Shown: one piece after another, positions 9,111 to 17,306 of the stretch
Layout: the number at the start of each line of letters is the position of its first letter
How positions within the stretch are numbered: the first letter of the stretch is position 1
NCBI RefSeq assembly: GCF_901827155.1
Contig: NZ_LR594659.1
Coordinates: 3,038,001 to 3,102,000, forward strand
Length of the DNA stretch: 64,000 nucleotides
Origin: Variovorax sp. PBL-H6
Lineage (GTDB): Bacteria > Pseudomonadota > Gammaproteobacteria > Burkholderiales > Burkholderiaceae_C
Reading direction: 5' to 3'
Position numbers and translations under genes: made by a program
Notes under the pieces: generated by a model
Told to the model about the DNA's origin: nothing
Seen by the model: the letters and a program-made list of their open reading frames with translations, nothing else
The model's database searches: none

Positions 9111-9807
9111 CGATGCGCCGCAGCGCTTCCGGATCGACGATGCGCACCTTGCGCTGGTCGATCTCGACGATGCCGTCGGTCATGAACTTCGAAAGCGTGC
9201 GGCTCACCGTTTCGAGCGTGAGGCCCAGGTAGCTGCCGATCTCCTCGCGGGTCATGCGAAGGATGAACTCCGACTGCGAGAAGCCGCGCGCGTGCAGCCG
9301 CTGCACCAGGTTCAGCAGGAAGGCCGCAAGCCGCTCCTCGGCCCGCATGCTGCCCAGGAGCAGCATCACGCCGTGCTCGCGCACGATTTCACGGCTCATG
9401 ATCTGGTGCACGTGGCGCTGCAGCGCCTTGACATCGCGCGACAGCGCCTCGAGGCGGTGAAAGGGCAGCACGCAGACCTCGGCGTCCTCGATCGCGACGG
9501 CGTCGCAGGTGTGCTGTTCGTTGACGATGCCGTCGAGTCCGATGATCTCGCCCGCCATCTGGAAGCCGGTGACCTGGTCGCGCCCGTCCTCGCTGGCCAC
9601 GCGGGTCTTGAAGAAGCCGGAGCGAATCGCGTAGAGCGAAGTGAAGCGTTCGCCGTTGCGAAACAAGGTCTCGCGACGCCTCACCTTGCGTCGCGTGGAA
9701 ACGAGCTCGTCGATGCGCTTCAGCTCATCCGGCTCCAGCCCGGCCGGCATGCAGAGCTCGCGCAGGGTGCAGCTCGAGCAGGAGACCTTGATGTTCTGGG
9801 CTTTCAT
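9091..9807 (-). CDS. fnr: Fumarate/nitrate reduction regulator (FNR/Anr), oxygen-sensing
   Basis: 238 residues. The N-terminal CSSCTLRELC supplies Cys10, Cys13 and Cys19, and Cys101 (HTCDAV) is the fourth ligand of the oxygen-labile [4Fe-4S] cluster. A cyclic-nucleotide-type beta barrel follows, then a long dimer helix and a helix-turn-helix with LTLETVSR, preserving the E..SR contacts that read TTGAT. The ATG at 9807 is chosen because it begins just before the cysteine cluster. The FNR box at 9859-9872 with CAGAAT at 9836-9831 indicates autoregulation. It is the probable master regulator of the surrounding genes. Confidence 0.96.
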   Translation of the reverse strand: MKAQNIKVSCSSCTLRELCMPAGLEPDELKRIDELVSTRRKVRRRETLFRNGERFTSLYAIRSGFFKTRVASEDGRDQVTGFQMAGEIIGLDGIVNEQHTCDAVAIEDAEVCVLPFHRLEALSRDVKALQRHVHQIMSREIVREHGVMLLLGSMRAEERLAAFLLNLVQRLHARGFSQSEFILRMTREEIGSYLGLTLETVSRTLSKFMTDGIVEIDQRKVRIVDPEALRRIVNPPGC

Positions 9808-9858
9808 GAAGGGCGATGAAGTTTTCGCCGATTCTGGGCTGCGGCGGGTGGTGCCGGG

Positions 9859-9872
9859 TTGATGCACATCAA
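9859..9872. promoter_or_regulatory. FNR box between fnr and the TauE-like gene
   Basis: TTGATGCACATCAA is a perfect box. CAGAAT (9836-9831, minus) and CATAGT (9895-9900, plus) each begin exactly 29.5 bases from the centre, matching class II FNR promoters in both directions. Confidence 0.88.
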
Positions 9873-10001
9873 GGGCCGCAGGCCGGCCTGCCGGCATAGT
9901 GATCCATTGCCCGCCCTGGCCGTCGCGATGAATTCATCTCTTGCCCTCGATCCTTGTACCGCCTCGTCGCCGGCGCTGCCGCGGCGCGGGCCGGCCTGAA
10001 C

Positions 10002-10718
10002 ATGCAGACGGCACTTGCAGGCACCGCACTCCTGATGGGATTGGCTGGAGGTCCGCATTGCGTGGCCATGTGCGGTGCGGCCTGCGCCGGCGTGATCCGG
10101 ATCGTCCGCGCGCCTGAAGGCGGGGGCGTCGCGACGCTGCCGCGTGCAGGCGTGCGAGGGGCGTCCGCGCCATGGCTGTTCCATGCGGGTCGAATCGCCG
10201 GCTATGCGGCGGCCGGCGCGCTTGCCGCGGTCGCGGCGCAGGGCCTGGCCCTGGCGAGCGAGCAGGTGGCGGCGCTGCGCCCGCTCTGGGTGCTGCTGCA
10301 TGTGTTCGTCCTGGCCTGGGGGTTGCTGTTGGCCGCGCTGGGTCGCCAGCCGCTGTGGGCGAGCCGCATCGGGCGCTCGCTCGCGATGCGTCTGCGGCCG
10401 GCATCGGGCTCGGCGCCCGGCCTGCTCGCCATCGGCGCCTTGTGGGTCTCCATGCCCTGCGGACTGCTCTACTCGGCACTGATGCTCGCAAGCCTGGCCA
10501 ATGGCCCCTTGCAAGGCGCATGGGTGATGGCGCTCTTCGCCGCGGGCAGCGGCGTATCGCTGATGGCGGCGCCATGGCTGTGGCAGCACCTGGGCCGGGG
10601 CGCCGGGCTGCTGCGCGGCACATGGGGAACCCGTCTCGCCGGCACGCTGCTGGCGCTGATGTCCCTGCAGGCGCTGAGCATCGACCTGAGGCACCAGATC
10701 GAGCTCTGGTGCGGCTGA
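10002..10718 (+). CDS. Sulfite exporter TauE/SafE-like (UreH/DsbD-type) membrane protein
   Basis: 238 residues and about six membrane segments. The N-terminal GGPHCVAMCGAACAG and the later MPCGLLYSAL are the paired glycine/cysteine motifs of the UreH_2/DsbD-like family, often annotated as sulfite exporter. Homologues next to cbb3 genes are thought to act in copper or cysteine-redox handling during oxidase assembly; that role here is inferred from position. ATG at 10002 is preferred over an upstream TTG at 9954. An FNR-type promoter precedes it. Confidence 0.82.
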   Translation: MQTALAGTALLMGLAGGPHCVAMCGAACAGVIRIVRAPEGGGVATLPRAGVRGASAPWLFHAGRIAGYAAAGALAAVAAQGLALASEQVAALRPLWVLLHVFVLAWGLLLAALGRQPLWASRIGRSLAMRLRPASGSAPGLLAIGALWVSMPCGLLYSALMLASLANGPLQGAWVMALFAAGSGVSLMAAPWLWQHLGRGAGLLRGTWGTRLAGTLLALMSLQALSIDLRHQIELWCG

Positions 10719-10722
10719 GGGC

Positions 10723-11460
10723 TCAGCCCTTGACGATCGTATCCAGCAGCACGGCCTGGATCACGCTGCGGTGATTTTCCGCACGCCGGGCCTCGTCGAC
10801 AGGGCAGGCAGATGCCAGCAGCGACCAGTGCGGGGAGTGCGTGGCATCCACGAGGAAGGTCGCGTCGTCGCGCGTGGACTGTCCGCGGCCGGCGATCCGC
10901 ACGTCGAACTCCGCCTCCCGGGCGGCTGCGACGAAGCGGCGGCCCCGCACGGTGGAGGGGTCGCCGAGGAACAGGATCGACGCCCCGGGCGGCGAGCGCT
11001 GCTCGCGCAGCGTCATCAGGTCCGCCACGACACGGGCGGGATGATCGTCCAGCGCCAGGCCACGGTAGACCGGCACGGCCGCGTCCTGCTCGACCTGGCG
11101 CGCCGCTGCGGGCGGCAGGTGCCCGCAGTCGACGGCGTCGTACATGCGGCCCAGCATGCGCGCCAGCACGCGGACGTCGTCGCGCGCGGGCGCTCCGGGG
11201 TCCGCGGGAGCGGTGAATCGAAGCTCTGCCACGCGGGCGCCCAGGTCCTGCGCTGCGCGCCGGAGCACAGGGACCTCCGCGCCCGAATCCGGCCCCAGCA
11301 GCAGCGCCAGGTTCTTGCCGCGCAGCGGGTGGCCGAGGGCGCCCGCACGGGCGCCCGCACGCAGGCGATCGACCGCAACGAAGGTCTCGAAAATGCTCTT
11401 GGCGAGCAACGGCTCGCGCAGCGGCGCCTGGACATGAGGATCAAAGAGGGCGGACTTCAC
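10723..11460 (-). CDS. Ornithine/aspartate carbamoyltransferase-like protein, degenerate
   Basis: 245 residues from GTG at 11460; no ATG is available in frame. The segment RMYDAVDCGHLPPAAARQVEQ, then DDHPARVVADLMTLRE, resembles the carbamoyl-phosphate domain of carbamoyltransferases, where HPxQ...DL is conserved. The SxRT loop that binds carbamoyl phosphate is missing and the protein is about 60 residues short, so ordinary catalysis looks unlikely. It diverges from a Crp/Fnr gene with a TTGAT-type box between them. The GTG coincides with the predicted transcription start, suggesting a leaderless mRNA or a start further in. Confidence 0.7.
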   Translation of the reverse strand: MKSALFDPHVQAPLREPLLAKSIFETFVAVDRLRAGARAGALGHPLRGKNLALLLGPDSGAEVPVLRRAAQDLGARVAELRFTAPADPGAPARDDVRVLARMLGRMYDAVDCGHLPPAAARQVEQDAAVPVYRGLALDDHPARVVADLMTLREQRSPPGASILFLGDPSTVRGRRFVAAAREAEFDVRIAGRGQSTRDDATFLVDATHSPHWSLLASACPVDEARRAENHRSVIQAVLLDTIVKG

Positions 11461-11494
11461 AAAGGCAAAGGTAGGGCTTGCCGCCGCGCCGGGC

Positions 11495-11508
11495 TTGATG
11501 CCCGTCAA
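11495..11508. promoter_or_regulatory. FNR-type box between the carbamoyltransferase-like gene and the Crp/Fnr gene
   Basis: TTGATGCCCGTCAA differs from the consensus at one position. Towards the minus-strand gene, TACCTT lies at 11473-11468, within one base of class II spacing. On the plus side I see no convincing -10. Confidence 0.7.
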
Positions 11509-11642
11509 TGTTTGTCGTCTTGGCAGGCGCTGATACCGATCTGACACACGGCGTTCACCCACTGTTACCGAGGCGGCCGTCGCATTGGCGCTCCGGTTGC
11601 AGTGCCTTTCTAAGCTTCGGTCATCGATCCGAGGAACATGCA

Positions 11643-12374
11643 ATGACCCAAGCCATCTCGCCCCCAAAGTCCACCCCCTCCGGCGCCCAGCGCATCGCGA
11701 ATGCCCTGGAGCTGCTGGAGAGCAACGTCGCCATCCACAGGCGCATCGTGCGAACGGGCGACTCGGTCTACCAGGTGGGGCAGCCGTTCGCCTGCCTCTA
11801 CGTGATCAACTCCGGCTTCTTCAAGATGGTCAACCTCTCCGGCGAAGGGCGCGAGCAGGTGGTCGGGCTCCACTTCAAGGGCGACTGGCTGGGCCTGGAC
11901 GGCATCGCCGCAGGGCGCTACGGCTGCGACGCGATCGCCATGGACACCGGCGAGGTCTGGGCGATCCGCTACGACGCCTTGCTCCAGGCTGCCCTTCGCA
12001 CCCCGGCGTTGCTGACCGCGCTGCACGAGGCCATGAGCCGCGAGCTCACGCGCGATCACGAATCGCTTCTCTCGCTTTGCACCTTGCCCGCGGACGCGCG
12101 CGTTGCGGGCTTCCTGCGCTACTGGGCCGACGCGCTCGCGCAGCGCGGGTTGCGCACCGATCAGATCACGCTCCACATGACACGTGCCGAGATCGGCAAC
12201 TACCTGGGGATGACGCTGGAGTCCGTGAGCCGTGCGTTTTCGCGACTGGCGCGCGGCGACGTGATCCGCTTCATGGAGAAGGGGCGGCGCGACATCCACA
12301 TTCCGAAGGTGGAGGCGCTGACGAGCTTCATCCAGCACATCGCGGCGCCGATGGAAGCTGCGGCGATGCATTGA
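11643..12374 (+). CDS. Crp/Fnr family regulator without the Fe-S cysteine cluster
   Basis: 243 residues with the same layout as FNR: sensor barrel (VYQVGQPFACLYVINSGFF), dimer helix, and helix-turn-helix TRAEIGNYLG then MTLESVSR. The E..SR reading residues match FNR, so it should recognise TTGAT-type sites. The N-terminus has no CxxC cluster, so it cannot hold FNR's oxygen-sensing [4Fe-4S]. It may sense haem/NO (Dnr-like) or another signal, or act without a ligand. GAGGAA precedes the ATG at 11643. Divergent from the carbamoyltransferase-like gene. Confidence 0.9.
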   Translation: MTQAISPPKSTPSGAQRIANALELLESNVAIHRRIVRTGDSVYQVGQPFACLYVINSGFFKMVNLSGEGREQVVGLHFKGDWLGLDGIAAGRYGCDAIAMDTGEVWAIRYDALLQAALRTPALLTALHEAMSRELTRDHESLLSLCTLPADARVAGFLRYWADALAQRGLRTDQITLHMTRAEIGNYLGMTLESVSRAFSRLARGDVIRFMEKGRRDIHIPKVEALTSFIQHIAAPMEAAAMH

Positions 12375-12427
12375 GACATGCCTCGGCCGGCGGACCGTTG
12401 CGCCCGCGGCGCGAGTAGGGCCACGCA

Positions 12428-14011
12428 ATGCACAAGTCCGTGCACACTGCCGGGATGAAATCGCCAGATCCGGCTGCCGTCGCCGTGCATCGCAGGCTGG
12501 TCACGGCCTTGCGCGAACGCCTGGAATCGGACACGGGCCAGGCCGTCTCGCTCGTCGAGACGCACATTTCCTGGGTGCTGCTGACGGCGGAATATGCCTA
12601 CAAGCTGAAGAAGCCGGTCTCGCTGGGCTTCGTCGACTTCGGCACGCTGGCGTCGCGCAAGCACTTCTGCGAGGAGGAGGTGCGGCTCAACCGCCGTCTC
12701 GCGCCGTCGCTGTATGTCGGCGTCGTGGCGGTGTGCGGCACGATCGAGGCGCCGCACATCGGCGACGACGACCACCCCATCGATTTCGCCGTCTGCATGC
12801 GGCGGTTTCCCGAAGATGCGCTGCTGCGCCGCCTGCTCCCGGCCGGGCAGCTGGAAGAGGGTCTGCTGGAGCAGTTCGCGCGGGAGCTCGCCATCTTTCA
12901 TGAGGGTGCGCAGGTCGTCTCGCCGGCGTCGGCGTACGGCGGACCGGAGGAGGTGGCGCGCCCGGTGGTCGATGTGCTGGCGCGCCTGCGTGCCGTCGGC
13001 GATGCCCGGTATCCGAGGGGCCTGCAGGCGTGGGTCTTCAAGCAGAGGCGGGTGCTGCGCACCGCCTGGCTCGAGCGGCAGCGCCGTGGCGCGGTGCGCG
13101 AATGCCATGGCGATCTTCACCTCGCCAACGTGGTGCGGTTCGATGGCCGCCTGACCGCCTTCGACTGCATCGAGTTCGATCCGGCCTTGCGCTGGATCGA
13201 CGTGATCAGCGACGTCGCTTTTCTCACGATGGACTTGAAAGCCCATGGCCGTCGGGATCTCGCGTTCCGCTTTCTCGACGCGTACCTGCAGTACACCGGC
13301 GACTATGCCGGCCTGCCGGTGCTCCGCTTCTACGAGGTGCATCGGGCACTGGTGCGCGCCCTGGTCGGCTGCCTGCGCGTGCAGGCCGGTGCCGGCCTCC
13401 CGCCCGACGAACCGGACTATCTGGCCTGTGCCTCACGGCTGGCGCAGGTTCCGGAGGGCGCGCCCCGTCTGCTGATCACCCACGGTCTGTCCGGCTCGGG
13501 CAAGTCGACCATCGCTGCGGCACTGGTGGCAGCTGCCGGCGCGATCCGCATCCGGTCGGACGTGGAGCGCAAGCGTCTCTTCGGGCTGAGTGCGCTGCAG
13601 CGATCGGCAGAGCATGCCGAGATTTACACGCCGGATGCCACGCGGCGCACCTTTGCCCGGCTGGCAGAGTGCGCGCGCACCGCCCTGCAGGCCGGCTATC
13701 CCGTGATCGTCGATGCCGCCTTCCTGCGGCGCGAGGAACGGCTGGCCTTCCGGGCACTGGCGACCGAACTGCGCGTGCCCTTCTCGATCCTGGACTGCCG
13801 CGCCGCCGAGGCGCAGCTGCGTCGGCGGGTGGCGGCGCGGGCGGCGGAGGGGCGCGATGCGTCCGAGGCCACCCTGGCGGTGCTGGAGCGGCAGCTGGCC
13901 GCCCACGAGCCGCTGGACCGGGAGGAGGGCGCCGTGGCCCTCGAAGTCGTCACGGAGGGGACCTTGGATGTGGCCGCGCTGTGCGCGCGCTGGCTCGCAC
14001 GCGCGTACTGA
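12428..14011 (+). CDS. Fusion of an aminoglycoside-phosphotransferase-like domain and a P-loop kinase
   Basis: 527 residues. The first about 330 resemble APH-type kinases, including a catalytic ECHGDLHLANVV loop and the following DCIEFD metal-binding site. The last about 180 form a P-loop domain with GLSGSGKST near residues 355-363, of the zeta-toxin/AAA_33 kinase type. This fused architecture is known as a conserved bacterial protein of unclear substrate. It need not confer drug resistance. Placed 53 bases after the Crp/Fnr gene, it could share its transcript, although AGTAGGG gives it its own ribosome-binding site. Confidence 0.88.
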   Translation: MHKSVHTAGMKSPDPAAVAVHRRLVTALRERLESDTGQAVSLVETHISWVLLTAEYAYKLKKPVSLGFVDFGTLASRKHFCEEEVRLNRRLAPSLYVGVVAVCGTIEAPHIGDDDHPIDFAVCMRRFPEDALLRRLLPAGQLEEGLLEQFARELAIFHEGAQVVSPASAYGGPEEVARPVVDVLARLRAVGDARYPRGLQAWVFKQRRVLRTAWLERQRRGAVRECHGDLHLANVVRFDGRLTAFDCIEFDPALRWIDVISDVAFLTMDLKAHGRRDLAFRFLDAYLQYTGDYAGLPVLRFYEVHRALVRALVGCLRVQAGAGLPPDEPDYLACASRLAQVPEGAPRLLITHGLSGSGKSTIAAALVAAAGAIRIRSDVERKRLFGLSALQRSAEHAEIYTPDATRRTFARLAECARTALQAGYPVIVDAAFLRREERLAFRALATELRVPFSILDCRAAEAQLRRRVAARAAEGRDASEATLAVLERQLAAHEPLDREEGAVALEVVTEGTLDVAALCARWLARAY

Positions 14012-14048
14012 TCGGCTGGGCTTCAGCGCAGCAACGCCCACCAGTCCC

Positions 14049-14570
14049 TCATTCGAACGCTAGCGCGCCGGTTGGCAGGCTGACGCGCACCGATGCCGGC
14101 GCCGGTTCGGCCTTCGATTCGGCTTCCGGGGCGCGCACGAGCAGCACCGGCACCGACGCGTACCGCAGGATGTGCTCGGCGCTGCTGCCCATGACCACCC
14201 GGCCGACCCCGCGGCGGCCGTGCGTGCCGAGGACGATCAGGTCCGCGGGCCACTTGGCGGCTTCGGCGTTCACCTGTTCGTGAACCGAGCCGGAGAAGCT
14301 GTCGCACAGCACGGTCTCTGCCTCGATGCCCGCCGCCTGGGCGGTGGCCGCCGCTTCGGCGAGGGTGCTCCTGCCGTTCTCGCGAAGCACCTTCAGCCAG
14401 TCGCCGGCATACGCGGCGTAGGCATCCATCGACAGGGCGAACGACAGCTCGTCGATCACGTGGAACAGCCGCAACCGGCCTTGGGTCAGCTTCGCAAGGC
14501 GAAGCGCCTCCTCGAGCCCGCGCTTCGAAGTCGAACTGCCGTCGATGGGCACAAGAATCCGTTGGTACAT
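14049..14570 (-). CDS. Universal stress protein, UspA family, with extended C-terminus
   Basis: 173 residues: a Usp domain (MYQRILVPIDGSSTSKRGLE at the start, GTHGRRGVGRVVMGSSAEH as the ATP loop, then ASVPVLLVR) and about 25 extra residues rich in Ala, Glu and Pro. AAGGAG precedes ATG at 14570 at ideal spacing. It diverges from another usp at 14709, with an FNR-like box between them. Its sequence differs clearly from the two near-identical Usp proteins at 14.7 and 16.9 kb. Confidence 0.93.
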   Translation of the reverse strand: MYQRILVPIDGSSTSKRGLEEALRLAKLTQGRLRLFHVIDELSFALSMDAYAAYAGDWLKVLRENGRSTLAEAAATAQAAGIEAETVLCDSFSGSVHEQVNAEAAKWPADLIVLGTHGRRGVGRVVMGSSAEHILRYASVPVLLVRAPEAESKAEPAPASVRVSLPTGALAFE

Positions 14571-14632
14571 GAGGAGCTCCTTCAGTGGTGGGACCGGAGG
14601 CGACCAGTGTCCGGACTCCGATTCAACGCACC

Positions 14633-14646
14633 TTGATCTGGCGCAA
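14633..14646 (+). promoter_or_regulatory. FNR-like box before the usp at 14709
   Basis: TTGATCTGGCGCAA has a perfect left half and a degenerate right half. GAACAT at 14669-14674 starts 36 bases after the box start. The identical box and GAACAT at identical spacing precede the duplicate gene at 16877, which supports function. Confidence 0.6.
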
Positions 14647-14708
14647 GGGAGATCGATGAGGGCACGGCGAACATCGGGCCATCCAACCCATTTCCATACG
14701 GACACATC

Positions 14709-15131
14709 ATGAAAATTCTTCTTGCGGTGGATGGCAGCGACTACACGAGGCGCATGCTCTCTTTCCTGGCAACACACAAGGAGTGGCTCGGCGCGGGCCA
14801 GGCCTATACGGTGTTTCATGCGGTTCTGCCGGTGCCGCATCGGGCGGCGGCGTTCGCGGGACACGACATGGTCCGGGGCTATTACGACGACGAAGCACGC
14901 GCCGTGCTGGAGCCCATCCGGGCCTCGTTGTCGCAGCAGGACATCGATGCGGCCTATGTGCACAAGGTGGGGCATCCCGCCAACGAGATTGCCGAGTATG
15001 CGCAGGCGGGCAAGTTCGACCTGCTGATCATGGGCTCGCATGGAGCCGGCGCGCTGAAGAGCCTTGTGCTCGGCTCGGTCGCAACGAACGTGCTGGCACG
15101 GTGCACCGTGCCTGTGCTGCTGGTGCGCTGA
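14709..15131 (+). CDS. Universal stress protein, UspA family (paralogue 1)
   Basis: 140 residues, one Usp domain: MKILLAVDGSDYTRRMLSFL at the start and MGSHGAGALKSLVLGSVATN as the nucleotide loop, ending VPVLLVR. Highly similar to the gene at 16877, including upstream DNA, so the two arose by recent duplication. No strong Shine-Dalgarno is visible. Likely induced under low oxygen through the FNR-like box at 14633. A hemerythrin-like gene follows 31 bases downstream on the same strand. Confidence 0.93.
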   Translation: MKILLAVDGSDYTRRMLSFLATHKEWLGAGQAYTVFHAVLPVPHRAAAFAGHDMVRGYYDDEARAVLEPIRASLSQQDIDAAYVHKVGHPANEIAEYAQAGKFDLLIMGSHGAGALKSLVLGSVATNVLARCTVPVLLVR

Positions 15132-15162
15132 CATTCGCGCGCCACTTCAACGGGGGAATCGC

Positions 15163-15756
15163 ATGACGCACACCACCACCAGAATCATTCGGGACGAACA
15201 CGCGGCGCTTGCGGCCATGCTGCGTTCCATCGTGCTGCTGCTGGCGCAGCATCGGCGCCAAGGCACGATGCCCGATTTCGGCGCATTGCGGGCGATGCTG
15301 TTCTACGTGGATGAGTTTCCCGAGAAGCGGCACCACCGCAAGGAGTCGGAGCTGCTGTTTCCGAAGCTGCGCGCCCGCACGCCGCTGTCGCGCGAGCTCC
15401 TCGATCGGCTGGACGACGACCACGCGCGCGGGGAGCGGCGGATCCGGAACGTGGAACACGCGCTGCTCGCCTTCGAGATGATGGGCGAGTCGCGACGCCA
15501 GGTCTTCGAGCAGGCGGTCGATCACTACGTCGACTTCTACCTTGGCCACATGGCACTGGAGGAGCGGGAGATCCTGCCGCTGGCCGAGCGGGTGCTGACG
15601 GACGAGGACTGGGCAGACCTCGACCAGTCCTTCAGCGCGAATCGGGACGCCCTGGCCGGATGCGAGCCCGATACGGAGTACGAACAACTGTTCAGGCGCA
15701 TCGTCAATGCGGTGCCTGCGCCGATCGGACTCGGGCCTGTGGCGCAGGAGCTCTGA
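15163..15756 (+). CDS. Hemerythrin-like (HHE) domain protein
   Basis: 197 residues, mainly alpha-helical. Histidine and acidic ligands expected for a non-haem di-iron site appear in order: RDEHAAL near residue 12, KRHHRKESELLFP near 56-60, DDDHARGE near 86 and HMALEEREILP near 127. HHE proteins bind oxygen or nitric oxide, or sense or repair iron-centre damage; which applies here is not shown. GGGGGA precedes ATG at 15163. Its position after an FNR-linked usp fits a role in oxygen or NO stress. Confidence 0.9.
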   Translation: MTHTTTRIIRDEHAALAAMLRSIVLLLAQHRRQGTMPDFGALRAMLFYVDEFPEKRHHRKESELLFPKLRARTPLSRELLDRLDDDHARGERRIRNVEHALLAFEMMGESRRQVFEQAVDHYVDFYLGHMALEEREILPLAERVLTDEDWADLDQSFSANRDALAGCEPDTEYEQLFRRIVNAVPAPIGLGPVAQEL

Positions 15757-15808
15757 CGGCCAACAGGGCTCATGCCGAAGCGCTGCACTTCTGGGCACAG
15801 GGACGCCG

Positions 15809-16594
15809 TCACTCCTTTCTTTGCGACAGTCTGGATGTCCGGCTCCACCGCCGTGCCAGGTTTGCCAGGTCGTCGAATGCCGGAACAATCGCAAAAAGCA
15901 GCAAGAGCAGGGCGAGGGGAACGGTGGAAACGTAGCCGACATGCTTGAAGCCGACAGCCCCGAGCAACCCGCCGCAAAAGAAAAAGACGACGAGAAGCGC
16001 GAGGACGCGAAGACGTTCGCGGTTGGCCATCACGCGCAAGCGCGAAGGTGGGCCGGCGGCATTCCGATAGAGCAGCTTTCCAAGCTCGATGCCGATGTCG
16101 GTCAGGATCCCGGTCAAGTGGGTGGTTCGAATTTCGGCATGCGACAGCTTGGTGATCACCGCGTTCTGCAGTCCCATGATGAAACAGAGCAGCATGACGG
16201 TGCCTGGCACAAAGAAGCCTTGCATGCCGGACAGTCGGGCACCTACCACTCCGAAGAAGATCAACAGAGAGGCCTCGACCAACAGCGGCAGGGCGTACTC
16301 GCTGTGCATCCGGCGCCGGCGCGCATAGTTGACGAGTACCGCCGAGCTCGCCGCGCCCGCCAAGAACGACACAAGGCCACCGGCCCCGCCGAGCACCACG
16401 TCATAGACGCCCAACACCAGGTGGTCGGCCATCGAGGAGACGATGCCGGTCATGTGAGACGTGTATTGCTGGACGGCCAGGAGCCCACCGGCGTTGACGG
16501 CTCCGGCCACGAACGCGAGCGCAAATCCGAGGTGGCGATTGGCACCCGGGGTCCGCTTCCGACCTGTAAGACGCCTGACGTAGTTGATGGGCAT
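15809..16594 (-). CDS. DUF1275 (YoaK-like) membrane protein
   Basis: 261 residues with about six membrane segments. The family signature is visible: GFALAFVAGAVNAGGLLAVQ near the N-terminus, then TSHMTGIVSSM, and the central MGLQNAVITKLS...TTHLTGILTDIGIELG. The function of DUF1275 is unknown; transport has been suggested. It sits in opposite orientation between the two duplicated usp genes, so it either was inserted with or predates the duplication. It converges with the hemerythrin-like gene. Confidence 0.88.
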   Translation of the reverse strand: MPINYVRRLTGRKRTPGANRHLGFALAFVAGAVNAGGLLAVQQYTSHMTGIVSSMADHLVLGVYDVVLGGAGGLVSFLAGAASSAVLVNYARRRRMHSEYALPLLVEASLLIFFGVVGARLSGMQGFFVPGTVMLLCFIMGLQNAVITKLSHAEIRTTHLTGILTDIGIELGKLLYRNAAGPPSRLRVMANRERLRVLALLVVFFFCGGLLGAVGFKHVGYVSTVPLALLLLLFAIVPAFDDLANLARRWSRTSRLSQRKE

Positions 16595-16809
16595 GGGCGT
16601 CAGCCGATTCTGATTGCAAACTGGAAGTTTCGGTCTATCTCGCCATGGCTGGCTTGCGCAAGATCAAAGGCGGGTACGCGATCGATAGCCTCTGGGGCTT
16701 CTGCACCCGCCTGCACCCGCGAGGCGCGCCGCGTGTACGGCTCGTGAACCGAAGCACAGCTTTGCAGAGGAAGGCTTCAACGCAGATCTGGAGCGTGAAC
16801 GGCCGCGCC

Positions 16810-16823
16810 TTGATCTGGCGCAA
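16810..16823 (+). promoter_or_regulatory. FNR-like box before the usp at 16877
   Basis: TTGATCTGGCGCAA, identical to the box at 14633, with GAACAT at 16846-16851 at the same 36-base offset. The degenerate right half makes FNR binding weaker than at the four consensus-like sites. Confidence 0.6.
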
Positions 16824-16876
16824 GAGAAGACGCTGAGCCCCCGACGAACATCAGGCCATCCCGAACTCTCCACGGC

Positions 16877-17305
16877 ATGACCATGAAGATTCTTCTCGCG
16901 GTAGATGGCAGCGACTACACGAGGCGCATGCTGTCTTACCTGGCAACGCACAAGGACTTTCTCGGTACGGCTCACACGTACACCGTTTTCCATGCGGTCC
17001 TCCCGGTGCCGCACCGCGCGGCGGCGTTCGCCGGGCCCCGGGTGGTCCACGGCTACTACGAAGACGACGCCCGCGTCGTTCTGGAGCCAATCCGAGCGTT
17101 TCTCGGTGGAGTGAACATCGACGCGAGCTTCGTGCACAAGGTCGGCCACGCGGCCGAAGAGATCGCTTCATTCTCGGAGGAAGGCAGATTCGATCTGCTG
17201 GTGATGGGATCGCACGGCGTCGGCGCATTGAAGGGTCTCGTGCTCGGCTCGGTCGCCACGAAGGTTCTGGCGCGTTGCACGGTGCCGGTCCTGCTGGTGC
17301 GCTGA
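16877..17305 (+). CDS. Universal stress protein, UspA family (paralogue 2)
   Basis: 142 residues from ATG at 16877, or 140 from ATG at 16883, which aligns with paralogue 1 (MKILLAVDGSDYTRRMLS). The nucleotide loop is MGSHGVGALKGLVLGSVATK. It differs from the 14709 copy at scattered positions only. A DegP-like protease starts one base after its stop, so the two are surely co-transcribed from the FNR-like promoter, linking the protease to the stress response. Confidence 0.93.
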   Translation: MTMKILLAVDGSDYTRRMLSYLATHKDFLGTAHTYTVFHAVLPVPHRAAAFAGPRVVHGYYEDDARVVLEPIRAFLGGVNIDASFVHKVGHAAEEIASFSEEGRFDLLVMGSHGVGALKGLVLGSVATKVLARCTVPVLLVR

Positions 17306-17306
17306 A

